This document shows, piece after piece, positions 1 through 6,192 of a stretch of 6,316 bases of DNA. Every line of letters begins with the position of its first letter. The stretch's first letter is position 1. The notes under the pieces were generated by a model, which saw only the letters and a list, made by a program, of their open reading frames with translations, searched no databases and was not told where the DNA came from. Both the position numbers and the translations under genes were made by a program. The DNA comes from Candidatus Altimarinota bacterium (lineage in GTDB: Bacteria; Patescibacteriota; Gracilibacteria; UBA4473): contig JALWQU010000085.1 in NCBI GenBank assembly GCA_026982915.1, positions 1 through 6,316 on the forward strand, written 5' to 3'.

Positions 1-520
1 GGTTAAAATCAGGCGTTCCTGCTGATTGATAAAATTCTTCAATCGAACAGCACTGATTTTTGGCCGCGGAAATATGACTCAAAACCGCTCGTGGTTTCAC
101 CTCTTTTGTCGCAATCCCGACCTCTTGCATGATAAGTTTTATGAGTTTCTGGGAGTCGTCACTATCAAGAATAACAAAGTTGGCCGTAAGTCCGCACGCC
201 AACGATTCGATTTCTTTTCGCAGGATACGCACGCAAATCGAGTGAAAAGTCCCCACGGTCGGTTTTCCGCCAAAAATATCACCGCCCGAGTCGGTTATTT
301 TTTCGATTCGATTCGCCATCTCCTTCGCGGCTTTGTTCGTAAAGGTTACCGCCAAAATACTAGCTGGAGGAACGCCCTGAGCGATCAAATTGGCCACCCG
401 ATGTGTCAAAACACGCGTCTTTCCGCTCCCTGCTCCCGCTAGCACAAGCAGTGGTCCTTCTAGGCAAGAAACTGCCTCATGTTGCGGCGGGTTTAAACCG
501 TCTAAAATAGGATTTGGCAT
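1..520 (-). CDS. uvrD: UvrD/PcrA/Rep superfamily 1A DNA helicase, N-terminal fragment
   Basis: This is the first 173 codons of a 3'-5' ATP-dependent DNA helicase that unwinds DNA in excision repair and replication restart; the rest lies left of the window. It starts at the ATG complementary to 518-520. The order of motifs is diagnostic: a Q-motif LNPPQHEAV at residues 9-17, Walker A AGAGSGKT at 28-35, motif Ia VTFTNKAAKEM at 58-68, and motif Ib GTFHSIC at 90-96. The stretch after that resembles the 1B subdomain entry. The start is supported because the Q-motif begins 9 residues in, as is usual for the family. No Shine-Dalgarno precedes the ATG, only an A-rich run. It is transcribed divergently from radA across 97 bases. 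UvrD, PcrA and Rep cannot be told apart from this part alone, so the symbol is approximate. The reading frame is intact throughout. Confidence 0.93.
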   Translation of the reverse strand, partial: MPNPILDGLNPPQHEAVSCLEGPLLVLAGAGSGKTRVLTHRVANLIAQGVPPASILAVTFTNKAAKEMANRIEKITDSGGDIFGGKPTVGTFHSICVRILRKEIESLACGLTANFVILDSDDSQKLIKLIMQEVGIATKEVKPRAVLSHISAAKNQCCSIEEFYQSAGTPDFN

Positions 521-581
521 CACAATTTTTTTTTAAATTATGAGCATAGTAATCAATGACGGCTAAATTTACTATTTTTGT

Positions 582-610
582 TTTCCAGAAAATTATTTCA
601 CGACTACAAT
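582..610 (+). promoter_or_regulatory. Candidate sigma70-type promoter for radA
   Basis: TTTCCA at 582-587 (4 of 6 to the -35 consensus) is followed after 17 bases by TACAAT at 605-610 (5 of 6 to the -10 consensus). A start six to seven bases later, near 617, would leave only about four bases before the radA ATG at 621, so the message would be almost leaderless. That agrees with the lack of a ribosome binding site there. The opposite strand of the same spacer has CATAAT (complement of 537-542) as a weak -10 for the helicase gene, with no good -35. Both are pattern matches only, in AT-rich DNA. Confidence 0.35.
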
Positions 611-620
611 AAAGACCATA

Positions 621-1982
621 ATGGCGAAAAAAAATACTAATTTTATCTGTACAGATTGTGGGAATAATTTTCCCCAATGGAACGGGAAATGTCCTACCTG
701 CGGAGCGTTTAACACGATCAAGGAGTTCAAAGAAGCCGCCCTGCAAGATCACAAAAAAAATATTCAGGGGCAAGACCTCCGACAAACAAAAACAGAAGAC
801 GACCAAATGCCTAAAGTACAACGCATCTTGACCGGCATAAGCGAGGTTGATCGTGTCTTGGGAAATGGATTCTTCCCCGGTTCGGTCGTGCTTTTTGGGG
901 GGCAACCTGGTATTGGAAAATCTACTCTAGCGCTCCAAATTTTTGCCAAAATCGAAACAACTAAAGTGGCTTTTTATTTTTCGGGGGAGGAAAGTGTCGG
1001 TCAGGTACAAAACCGAAAACAACGCATTACGACAACCAACAAAGAAGATGTTGTCAATATTTTTTCGACTAACTCACTGGAAGATATCATTAGCACGGTT
1101 ACTCGTCATAGACCCGATTTTATCGTCATTGATTCTATTCAAATGGTCGGTCTTTCAGGGTCAAGTTTTGGCTCTATGTCTCAAATACGAGAAAATGCCG
1201 AAGTTCTGGTCAAGCTCGCCAAGGCGACAGAAACGGTCATCTTACTTATCGGGCATGTTACTAAGGCGGACGAAATAGCCGGCCCAAAAGTATTGGAACA
1301 TTTAGTGGATACGGTTTTGTATTTGGAGGGAGAAAAAAATTCGGAGATCAGATTGCTTCGTTCGCCCAAAAATCGGTTTGGATCAACCATGGAAATAGGG
1401 GTTTTTGACATGCAATCACAAGGATTACAGGAACTAAAAAATCCTTCTGAATATTTCTTGGCAGAACGAGCCAAAGACGCTTTTGGTAATGCTATATGTG
1501 TTGTTCGTGAAGGGGTGCGTAATTTTCTCATGGAGGTGCAGATTCTCACCGTGAAAACAAATTTTGGGAATCCTCGTCGAACGGCCTCGGGGATTGCTAT
1601 GTCAAAGTTTCATCTACTCCTCGCGGTTATTTCCAAGTTCACGCCCTTTAAATGCCATGAATACGATGCTTATTGTAATGTTGTAGGAGGATTTCGGATC
1701 CAGGATCCAGCGGCTGATCTTGCTATTTGTGCGGCTATTCTCAGCTCTCGTGCGGAAAAAGAGATTCTGGCCGATACGGTTATTTTTGGAGAAGTAGGAC
1801 TTTCTGGTGAAGTTCGTCGTGTCCCCAATATCGATACTCGACTCACGGAAATTGCCAAACTGGGGTTTAAAAAGGTTATCTGCCCGCCTATTCCCAAAGG
1901 ACAAAAAGTCCCACCAGACCTAACGATTCAGTCTATAAAAAGCGTCTCTGAACTGGCAAGAATTATTTTGAGGAAAGGGTAA
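621..1982 (+). CDS. radA: DNA repair protein RadA/Sms
   Basis: RadA is a RecA-related ATPase that promotes branch migration and processing of recombination intermediates alongside RecA, acting as a hexamer in the cytoplasm. The 453 residues match the usual family length of about 450-460. Visible parts in order are a C4 zinc finger (Cys10, Cys13, Cys24, Cys27), Walker A GGQPGIGKS at 93-101, the SGEES segment at 121-125, Walker B DFIVIDS at 166-172, the GHVTK segment at 211-215 with GPKVLEHLVD at 221-230, and the RadA signature KNRFG at 250-254. A Lon-protease-like C-terminal domain follows, with PRRTASG at 318-324, NVVGG at 353-357 and FGEVGLSGEVR at 389-399. The ATG is chosen because the zinc finger starts ten residues in. 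No Shine-Dalgarno is present. Its only close neighbour is the divergent helicase gene, and a terminator follows 14 bases after the TAA, so it is probably monocistronic. Nothing essential is missing. Confidence 0.97.
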   Translation: MAKKNTNFICTDCGNNFPQWNGKCPTCGAFNTIKEFKEAALQDHKKNIQGQDLRQTKTEDDQMPKVQRILTGISEVDRVLGNGFFPGSVVLFGGQPGIGKSTLALQIFAKIETTKVAFYFSGEESVGQVQNRKQRITTTNKEDVVNIFSTNSLEDIISTVTRHRPDFIVIDSIQMVGLSGSSFGSMSQIRENAEVLVKLAKATETVILLIGHVTKADEIAGPKVLEHLVDTVLYLEGEKNSEIRLLRSPKNRFGSTMEIGVFDMQSQGLQELKNPSEYFLAERAKDAFGNAICVVREGVRNFLMEVQILTVKTNFGNPRRTASGIAMSKFHLLLAVISKFTPFKCHEYDAYCNVVGGFRIQDPAADLAICAAILSSRAEKEILADTVIFGEVGLSGEVRRVPNIDTRLTEIAKLGFKKVICPPIPKGQKVPPDLTIQSIKSVSELARIILRKG

Positions 1983-1995
1983 AAAGGTATTCACC

Positions 1996-2038
1996 AAAAA
2001 AATCGCTGATGAAGTACAAACTACTAAGCGGTTTTTTT
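1996..2038 (+). terminator. Intrinsic terminator of radA
   Basis: Bases 1996-2007 (A7 then TCGCT) pair with 2027-2038 (AGCGG then T7) over 12 positions, with one G-U pair. A nested AGTA/TACT stem (2013-2016 with 2022-2025) closes a CAAAC loop. The right arm ends in seven T residues. The hairpin starts 13 bases after the radA stop. The A-run on the left arm means it could also work in the opposite direction on reads through from the ftsH side. Confidence 0.75.
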
Positions 2039-2067
2039 GTAGACGAAGATTGAATGGAGGTTTTGTA

Positions 2068-2089
2068 GTTTACCTCGAAAGAGGTAAAC
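2068..2089. other. Perfect 9-bp inverted repeat with GAAA loop
   Basis: GTTTACCTC at 2068-2076 and GAGGTAAAC at 2081-2089 are perfect complements separated by GAAA. As plus-strand RNA this is a stable hairpin with a GNRA tetraloop. As DNA it is a near-palindrome that could be a protein site. It has no T-tract, so it is not a terminator. It lies in non-coding DNA 30 bases after the radA terminator and I do not recognise it as part of a named element. Confidence 0.6.
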
Positions 2090-2106
2090 GGAAGAAATGT
2101 AGTTTG

Positions 2107-2136
2107 ATCTGAGGACCCTCCCCAAAGCCGTCAGAT
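2107..2136. other. Short inverted repeat ATCTGA/TCAGAT
   Basis: ATCTGA at 2107-2112 pairs perfectly with TCAGAT at 2131-2136. GG (2113-2114) can pair with CC (2128-2129) across a single bulged G, leaving a C-rich loop. It is the third hairpin in a row after radA. The stem is short and may be chance. The remaining bases up to 2211 hold no gene that I can support. Confidence 0.3.
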
Positions 2137-2211
2137 TTCACCACCATATTCAGTTTGGTAATAGCAAAACCGATATACACTAATTACGGGTATAAACCCC
2201 GCCATTTAGTT

Positions 2212-2369
2212 CTAAAAAGTCTTAAGTTTTCCTGACAAAAAATCCATAATGGTAGTCTGGTTGGGAGGTTTGGGAGATTTTCTGTGAACGACATTTACAG
2301 GAATGATAGTTCGAATAAAAATAAGAAAAGAGTGAGAATTAGCCGTCCTAGTGTAGGTTCTTTGGAATT
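2212..2369 (-). mobile_element. Truncated insertion sequence remnant, left end (copy 1)
   Basis: Bases 2212-2337 match 6191-6316 at 121 of 126 positions with no gap, in the same orientation. The second copy is joined to a DDE transposase C-terminus, so both are read here as pieces of one insertion sequence oriented on the minus strand. The left boundary is set by a 23-base inverted repeat at 2347-2369 that matches the transposase-side end of copy 2. From that end inward this copy keeps about 158 bases, then at 2211 changes to sequence unlike copy 2. No transposase domain remains. Minus-strand reading gives a short frame ending in DFLSGKLKTF and a TAG, conserved in both copies. It sits in the convergent spacer between radA and ftsH, where an insertion does little harm. 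Confidence 0.7.
2347..2369. repeat. Terminal inverted repeat of insertion sequence copy 1
   Basis: Read on the plus strand this is CCTAG-tgt-AGGTT-c-TT-t-GGAATT. It matches the minus strand of 6019-6041 at 18 of 23 positions. Its place outside the shared repeat, and its inverted orientation relative to the transposase end of copy 2, are what a left terminal repeat should show. The exact outer boundary is uncertain because the next few outward bases differ between the two ends. Confidence 0.65.
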
Positions 2370-2394
2370 TTAGGTAAGCATTGCAAATTTGTAC

Positions 2395-2418
2395 AATAGC
2401 CTGCTTAGCTATTTTTTT
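2395..2418 (+). terminator. Weak hairpin with T-run in the convergent spacer
   Basis: AATAGC at 2395-2400 pairs with GCTATT at 2408-2413 around a seven-base loop, and the right arm runs into seven T residues (2412-2418). It would stop plus-strand transcription that passed the radA terminator. The stem is only six base pairs and AT-rich, so activity is doubtful. No comparable signal for the minus strand is seen just downstream of ftsH. The rest of 2370-2496 shows no feature. Confidence 0.3.
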
Positions 2419-2496
2419 GGTGTGGTAGGAGGTACAATGCAATTTGCTTTTCTCACTCTTTTGATTAAAAGATTATAAACAGGTTCTTATTAATAT

Positions 2497-4335
2497 TTAT
2501 TCAAAATAAGCCAAGAATTCTTCTTTTGATATATTTTCTTTTGTCAGTAAATCAGCGGATATTTGTTTCAATAAGGGCCTATGCGTTGTCAAAATATCAA
2601 CACACCGATCTTCCGCTTCTAATACTAATTTTTGTACTTCAATATCAATAATTCGGGCCGTTTCTTCTGAAAATTCTTTCCCTGACTCAAAATCAATCCC
2701 CGCAAACCCCCTATTTCGCTTGTTAAAAACAACGGGCCCTATTTTTTGAGCATCACCCATTCCGTAAGTCATCACCATCGATCTAGCAATAGCGGTAATC
2801 CGCTCTAGGTCATTAGAAGCACCCGTTGTCGTTTGCCCAAACATAAGTCGCTCCGCAATACGCCCCCCATGAAGCGAAACCATCTCATCTTTCATCTTTG
2901 CCTCAGAATTCAAATAGGTGTCTTCCTCTGGTAAAAACCAAGTCACTCCCAAGGCGCCTCCTCGAGAGACAATGGAAATTTTATGAACCGGTTCGCAGTT
3001 TTTGGTAAAATGCCCCGATAACGCATGACCAACTTCATGATGCGCGATAATAGCGCGCTCTTTATCCGTAATACGCCTTGATTTACGAGCGGCCCCGATG
3101 GAAACCTTTTCAACCGCATCATCAAGATTTTCTTGCGAAATAGTTTTTCGTCGTGCCTTAACCGAAGCAATCGCCGCTTCGTTCAGAATATTTTCGAGAT
3201 CCGCTCCAGAAAAACCAACGGTCTTGGAGGCAATAGCCTTTAGGTCAACATCCTTGGCTAATTTCTTATTCTTTACATGTACCTTTAGTATTTTTGTCCT
3301 CGCCTCCATATCGGGCAAATCAATCTGTACTCGCCGATCAAACCGCCCCGGTCGTAGCAAAGCTTTATCCAGCACATCAGGACGATTGGTCGCCGCAATA
3401 ACAATCACGGCACTTTCTGATTCAAATCCATCCATTTCTGTCAAAATCTGATTAAGCGTTTGCTCTCGTTCATCATGCCCGCCACCAGAACCACCGCCTC
3501 GTTGCTTCCCGATCGCGTCTATCTCATCAATAAAAATAATGGCAGGAGCGTTCCGTTTGGCTGTCTTGAAAAGATCTCGCACACGACTTGCCCCAACCCC
3601 TACAAACATTTCTACAAATTCTGATCCCGAAACCGAAAAGAAAGGTACATCCGCCTCTCCTGCGATCGCCCGAGCCATCATCGTTTTCCCTGTACCAGGA
3701 GCCCCTACCATAAGAATACCCTTGGGAATTTTAGCACCAGCTTTTTGATATTTTTTAGGATTTTTGAGAAAATCCACTAATTCCATCGTATCTTCCTTGG
3801 CTTCTTCCGCCCCCGCAATATCTGCAAATTTTGTGGCGTGTTTTTCCTTGTTATAAGTCTTCGCCTTTGACTTACCAAACCCGAAAGGTCCGCTATCACC
3901 CATATTTCCCGCTTTTCTAGAAAGAAAAACTAAAAGCATAATAAGTAATAAAAACGGAGCAATTCCGATCAATAAACTCCTCCAAAAGTCTTGGCTAGAA
4001 TTATCCTTTACCTCTACCTCAGTTTTTATAGAGGGGTCATTGAGTCCCAAATCCTTGACCGTTGCCCCTTCCTCTTTAATAGCCTGATAAAGCTTTCCTT
4101 CCTTATCCTTGGCCTGAATTTTTTGCCCGTTAATAATCTCAATAGACTCAAATTTATTCGCTCTATACTTTGTTAGCAATTCCGAAATAGCAATTGACTC
4201 AAACTTTTTTTCGCCCAAAACCTTATCGAGCGTCCCTCCTTGGAAAAAGGTTAATCCCGCCAGTACGAGTGCGACAATGAAAAGATAATGAAATGGACTT
4301 TTTTTATTCGGAAGATTTTTAGGGGCTGGTTTCAT
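2497..4335 (-). CDS. ftsH: ATP-dependent zinc metalloprotease FtsH
   Basis: FtsH is a hexameric inner-membrane AAA+ protease that extracts and degrades misfolded membrane proteins and selected regulators. At 612 residues it has normal length. A basic N-terminus leads into a transmembrane helix (about 14-31), then an extracytoplasmic domain of roughly 85 residues, and a second helix (about 120-138). The AAA domain shows Walker A GAPGTGKT at 211-218, the pore-loop FVG at 244-246, Walker B IIFIDEID at 267-274, and the second region of homology [18 protein letters not shown] at 316-333. The protease domain has the zinc motif HEVGH at 433-437 and the probable third ligand Asp509 in TTGASNDLE. All catalytic residues are present. 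The ATG fits the expected short cytoplasmic lead before the first helix. A GGGGGTGA run sits about 19 bases upstream, too far for a normal ribosome site. It lies 92 bases downstream of glyA on the same strand and may be co-transcribed. Confidence 0.98.
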   Translation of the reverse strand: MKPAPKNLPNKKSPFHYLFIVALVLAGLTFFQGGTLDKVLGEKKFESIAISELLTKYRANKFESIEIINGQKIQAKDKEGKLYQAIKEEGATVKDLGLNDPSIKTEVEVKDNSSQDFWRSLLIGIAPFLLLIMLLVFLSRKAGNMGDSGPFGFGKSKAKTYNKEKHATKFADIAGAEEAKEDTMELVDFLKNPKKYQKAGAKIPKGILMVGAPGTGKTMMARAIAGEADVPFFSVSGSEFVEMFVGVGASRVRDLFKTAKRNAPAIIFIDEIDAIGKQRGGGSGGGHDEREQTLNQILTEMDGFESESAVIVIAATNRPDVLDKALLRPGRFDRRVQIDLPDMEARTKILKVHVKNKKLAKDVDLKAIASKTVGFSGADLENILNEAAIASVKARRKTISQENLDDAVEKVSIGAARKSRRITDKERAIIAHHEVGHALSGHFTKNCEPVHKISIVSRGGALGVTWFLPEEDTYLNSEAKMKDEMVSLHGGRIAERLMFGQTTTGASNDLERITAIARSMVMTYGMGDAQKIGPVVFNKRNRGFAGIDFESGKEFSEETARIIDIEVQKLVLEAEDRCVDILTTHRPLLKQISADLLTKENISKEEFLAYFE

Positions 4336-4427
4336 AGCAATATAAATTTAAGTTCACCCCCTAATCCTATAAATTTCAATATATCTGTCTACCGCTTTAT
4401 TCTTAAAAATACTTCACTACTTTCTCC

Positions 4428-5705
4428 TTAAACAAAACTATCCGGAATCGGAAAAGTTTCCGCCAAGACTTTTACTTTCACTCGAATACGATCTTTTACC
4501 GCTGTATTCTCTCGATTGATAATAGCCTCAATCATTAACTCGGCAACCCTTGTGGATTCGGCTTCTTTTAGCCCTCTTGTCGTAATGGCGGGCGTTCCAA
4601 ATCGAATCCCCGAAGGATCAAACATGGTTCGTGTTTCCCCGGCAATAGAGTTTTTATTAAGCGTGATACCGACTTCATCCAGAACGGTCTCCGCTTCCTG
4701 TCCCGTAACACCAATAGATCCATAAACATCGGCCAACAATAAATGATTACTCGTTCCCCCTCCAAGAAGCCGAATGCCTTTGTCGAGAAAGACCTTTTCC
4801 ATAGCCTTCGCATTTTTGAGTATTTGTTGGGCATAGTCCTGAAAAGCCGGCGTAAGCGCTTCTTTGAAAGCCACGGCTTTCGCCGCAATCGAGTGCATAT
4901 GCGGTCCACCTTGTAACCCCGGAAAAATAGATTTATCAATTTTTTTCGCTAGTTCTTCGCTTTCTCGGATTAAAATTATCCCCCCTCGTGGTCCACGAAG
5001 GGTTTTATGCGTTGTTGAGGTGATAATATCAAACCCATAATCAAAAGGATTTTTAACGGCCTTCCCCGCAATAAGCCCGGCAATATGTGCCATATCCGCC
5101 ATCGTATACGCGCCCACTTCTCGGGCGATATCGACAAACTTTTGATAATCAAGTTCTCGAGAATAAGCCGAAAAACCCGCCAGAATAAGCTTTGGTTTTT
5201 CTCGAAGAGCGACTTCTCGTAGCTCTTCATAGTCAATTTCTCCCGTATCGGGATTTTTCATATGATAACGCACAAAGTTAAAACTTTTGGTAATATGCGT
5301 TACGGGGTGTCCGTGCGTAAGATGTCCCCCATGGCTCAAATCCATACCAAGAATCGTATCGCCCGCCTCACAAAGCGCGAAATACGCCCCAATATTTGCC
5401 GGCGCTCCAGAATGAGGCTGAACATTAGCGTACTTACAATCGAAGAGTTTACAGGCTCGATCAATGGCGATTGTCTCAATCGTATCGGTAAAATCTTGTC
5501 CTCCATAGTACCTAGCCCCTGGATAACCTTCGGAATATTTATTAGTAAAAACCGACCCCAAAGCCTCATGACAGGCCTGTGAAATATAGTTTTCAGACGG
5601 AACAAGCTCAAGCCCTGTAGCTTCTCGGTTTTCTTCCCCACGGACAGCCTCTGCCATCTTAGGATCTTGTTTTTGCATGTACGGAAGTGATTGTGCGGTA
5701 GACAT
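4428..5705 (-). CDS. glyA: Serine hydroxymethyltransferase
   Basis: GlyA is a cytoplasmic PLP enzyme that interconverts serine plus tetrahydrofolate with glycine plus 5,10-methylene-tetrahydrofolate, the main source of one-carbon units. Its 425 residues match the family's 415-430. Key features are the LVPSENY segment at 34-40, TNKYSEGYPG at 54-63 with the catalytic Glu59, the PLP-contact DMAH at 204-207 (Asp204, His207), the Schiff-base Lys234 in STTHKTLRGPRGG, the QGGPH segment at 265-269, and Arg368 in SGIRFGTPA for the substrate carboxylate. All expected active-site residues are there. The ATG at 5703-5705 is preceded by an A-run with no Shine-Dalgarno. The gene is first of a possible two-gene unit with ftsH. 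A promoter match lies about 135 bases upstream, giving a long leader. The family also includes threonine aldolase-like activity, but the motifs fit GlyA closely. Confidence 0.98.
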   Translation of the reverse strand: MSTAQSLPYMQKQDPKMAEAVRGEENREATGLELVPSENYISQACHEALGSVFTNKYSEGYPGARYYGGQDFTDTIETIAIDRACKLFDCKYANVQPHSGAPANIGAYFALCEAGDTILGMDLSHGGHLTHGHPVTHITKSFNFVRYHMKNPDTGEIDYEELREVALREKPKLILAGFSAYSRELDYQKFVDIAREVGAYTMADMAHIAGLIAGKAVKNPFDYGFDIITSTTHKTLRGPRGGIILIRESEELAKKIDKSIFPGLQGGPHMHSIAAKAVAFKEALTPAFQDYAQQILKNAKAMEKVFLDKGIRLLGGGTSNHLLLADVYGSIGVTGQEAETVLDEVGITLNKNSIAGETRTMFDPSGIRFGTPAITTRGLKEAESTRVAELMIEAIINRENTAVKDRIRVKVKVLAETFPIPDSFV

Positions 5706-5728
5706 TTTTTTAGAGATTAGAGGTTTAT

Positions 5729-5742
5729 AAAGACTGATAAAT
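5729..5742. repeat. Direct repeat in the glyA leader, proximal copy
   Basis: AAAGACTGATAAAT matches 5811-5824 (AAAGTCTGATAAAT) at 13 of 14 positions in the same orientation, 82 bases apart. Both copies lie between the candidate glyA promoter and the glyA start. They could be paired protein sites or chance in AT-rich DNA. Confidence 0.4.
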
Positions 5743-5751
5743 CCAAATAGA

Positions 5752-5794
5752 ATCTACACTTCTTTTCGCCCTTTTCCCGACCGACGCCGTAGAT
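5752..5794 (-). other. Possible hairpin in the glyA leader
   Basis: In the transcribed (minus) strand, ATCTAC (complement of 5789-5794) pairs perfectly with GTAGAT (complement of 5752-5757). The 31 bases between them are purine- and G-rich, unlike the AT-rich surroundings. This is the only GC-rich island in the leader. I do not recognise a glycine, tetrahydrofolate or SAM riboswitch here. The stem is short, so structure is only suggested. Confidence 0.25.
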
Positions 5795-5810
5795 ATATTT
5801 TCATCATAGG

Positions 5811-5824
5811 AAAGTCTGATAAAT
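5811..5824. repeat. Direct repeat in the glyA leader, distal copy
   Basis: AAAGTCTGATAAAT is the partner of 5729-5742, with one mismatch. On the minus strand it lies just after the predicted transcription start, and it overlaps a small CTGA/TCAG inverted repeat. Confidence 0.4.
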
Positions 5825-5839
5825 TCAGCCGATCAAGAA

Positions 5840-5866
5840 ATTATAGTATTTTTAATGAAATTTCAA
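5840..5866 (-). promoter_or_regulatory. Candidate promoter for glyA
   Basis: On the minus strand TTGAAA (complement of 5861-5866) is followed after 15 bases by a perfect TATAAT (complement of 5840-5845). The -10 is ideal and the -35 matches at 5 of 6, but the spacer is two bases shorter than optimal. Transcription would start near 5833 and give a leader of about 128 bases before the glyA ATG. The AT-rich stretch from 5867 to 6018 shows no gene, RNA or other signal that I can support. Confidence 0.4.
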
Positions 5867-6018
5867 CGAATAAATCTTTTTTGATAATTCTTTATCGGAA
5901 AGGATTTTGAGTTTAAATTTAATAAAAAGACGAATTTCTTAGACTGCTTCTAGGTTTATCTTAAGCACTACTTATTAATTTATCAAGATTTAGTCTTGTA
6001 AAATCGAAAATGAAGGGT

Positions 6019-6041
6019 AATTCCCAAAAACCTGTGCTAGG
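6019..6041. repeat. Terminal inverted repeat of insertion sequence copy 2 (transposase 3' end)
   Basis: The plus strand reads AATTCC-c-AA-a-AACCT-gtg-CTAGG and is the inverted partner of 2347-2369 (18 of 23). The transposase stop codon TAG (complement of 6037-6039) falls inside it. The outward bases GGGT at 6015-6018 may belong to the element, but they are not matched at the other end. Confidence 0.65.
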
Positions 6042-6192
6042 AAAAAATCTTGGCTAAACGGAAATGGAAGAACTGACGATTATGAATACCAAAATTAGAA
6101 GCTACAAAACGTTGAATTTTAGCATTAAGAGATTCGGCAAAAGCATTTGTATGGCCTTCGTAAAAATACTCTAGAATGGATGATTGGTTACT
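6037..6192 (-). pseudogene. C-terminal fragment of a DDE transposase (ISL3/ISAon1-like)
   Basis: Fifty-one codons are open to a TAG stop. The fragment contains ILEYFYEGHTNAFAESLNAKI followed by a region ending in FFHFRLAKIFS. Pattern memory of ISL3-type transposases, particularly the ISAon1 group common in Bacteroidota, gives the same TNA-AES-NAKI block and the FF-FRL ending; the Glu in AES is the likely third catalytic acidic residue. The frame runs back into the shared left-end sequence and meets a TAG at 6223-6225, so no start, helix-turn-helix or first two Asp residues are left. The natural reading is an internal deletion. The assignment to a DDE transposase is firm; the exact group is less so. 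Confidence 0.75.

Noticed and set aside
26..442. A 138-codon plus-strand open frame opposite the helicase
   Set aside because: It is antisense to codons carrying the helicase motifs (Walker A, Ia, Ib) on the minus strand, and its own translation shows no family features.
1985..2010. Possible right terminal repeat of insertion sequence copy 1 next to the radA stop
   Set aside because: Similarity to 6015-6040 is only about 14 of 26 and depends on the A-run. The terminator stem explains these bases better.
2065..2105. Two GTAGTTT heptamers as a CRISPR-like repeat
   Set aside because: There are only two short copies, with no longer repeat unit, no regular spacers and no cas gene nearby.
2080..2190. 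A 37-codon minus-strand open stretch ending in HFFRLPLSR, which looks faintly like a transposase tail
   Set aside because: It lacks the TNA-AES-NAKI block, has no start context, and the resemblance is limited to a few residues.
2212..2442. A 76-codon minus-strand open frame after ftsH
   Set aside because: It crosses the predicted insertion sequence boundary near 2369, so its first 24 codons lie outside the element and the rest inside. It has no recognisable domain or ribosome site. I treat only its tail as a possible element frame.
4339..4344. TATATT as a -10 box for ftsH
   Set aside because: It ends only three bases before the ATG, which would place the transcription start inside the start codon, and no -35 lies at proper spacing. 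Read-through from glyA is more likely.
621..5705. UGA recoded as glycine (genetic code 25), as in Gracilibacteria and Absconditabacteria
   Set aside because: Three full-length genes reach normal family length with no in-frame TGA, and glycine motifs use GGN codons. A recoded genome should show internal TGA codons.
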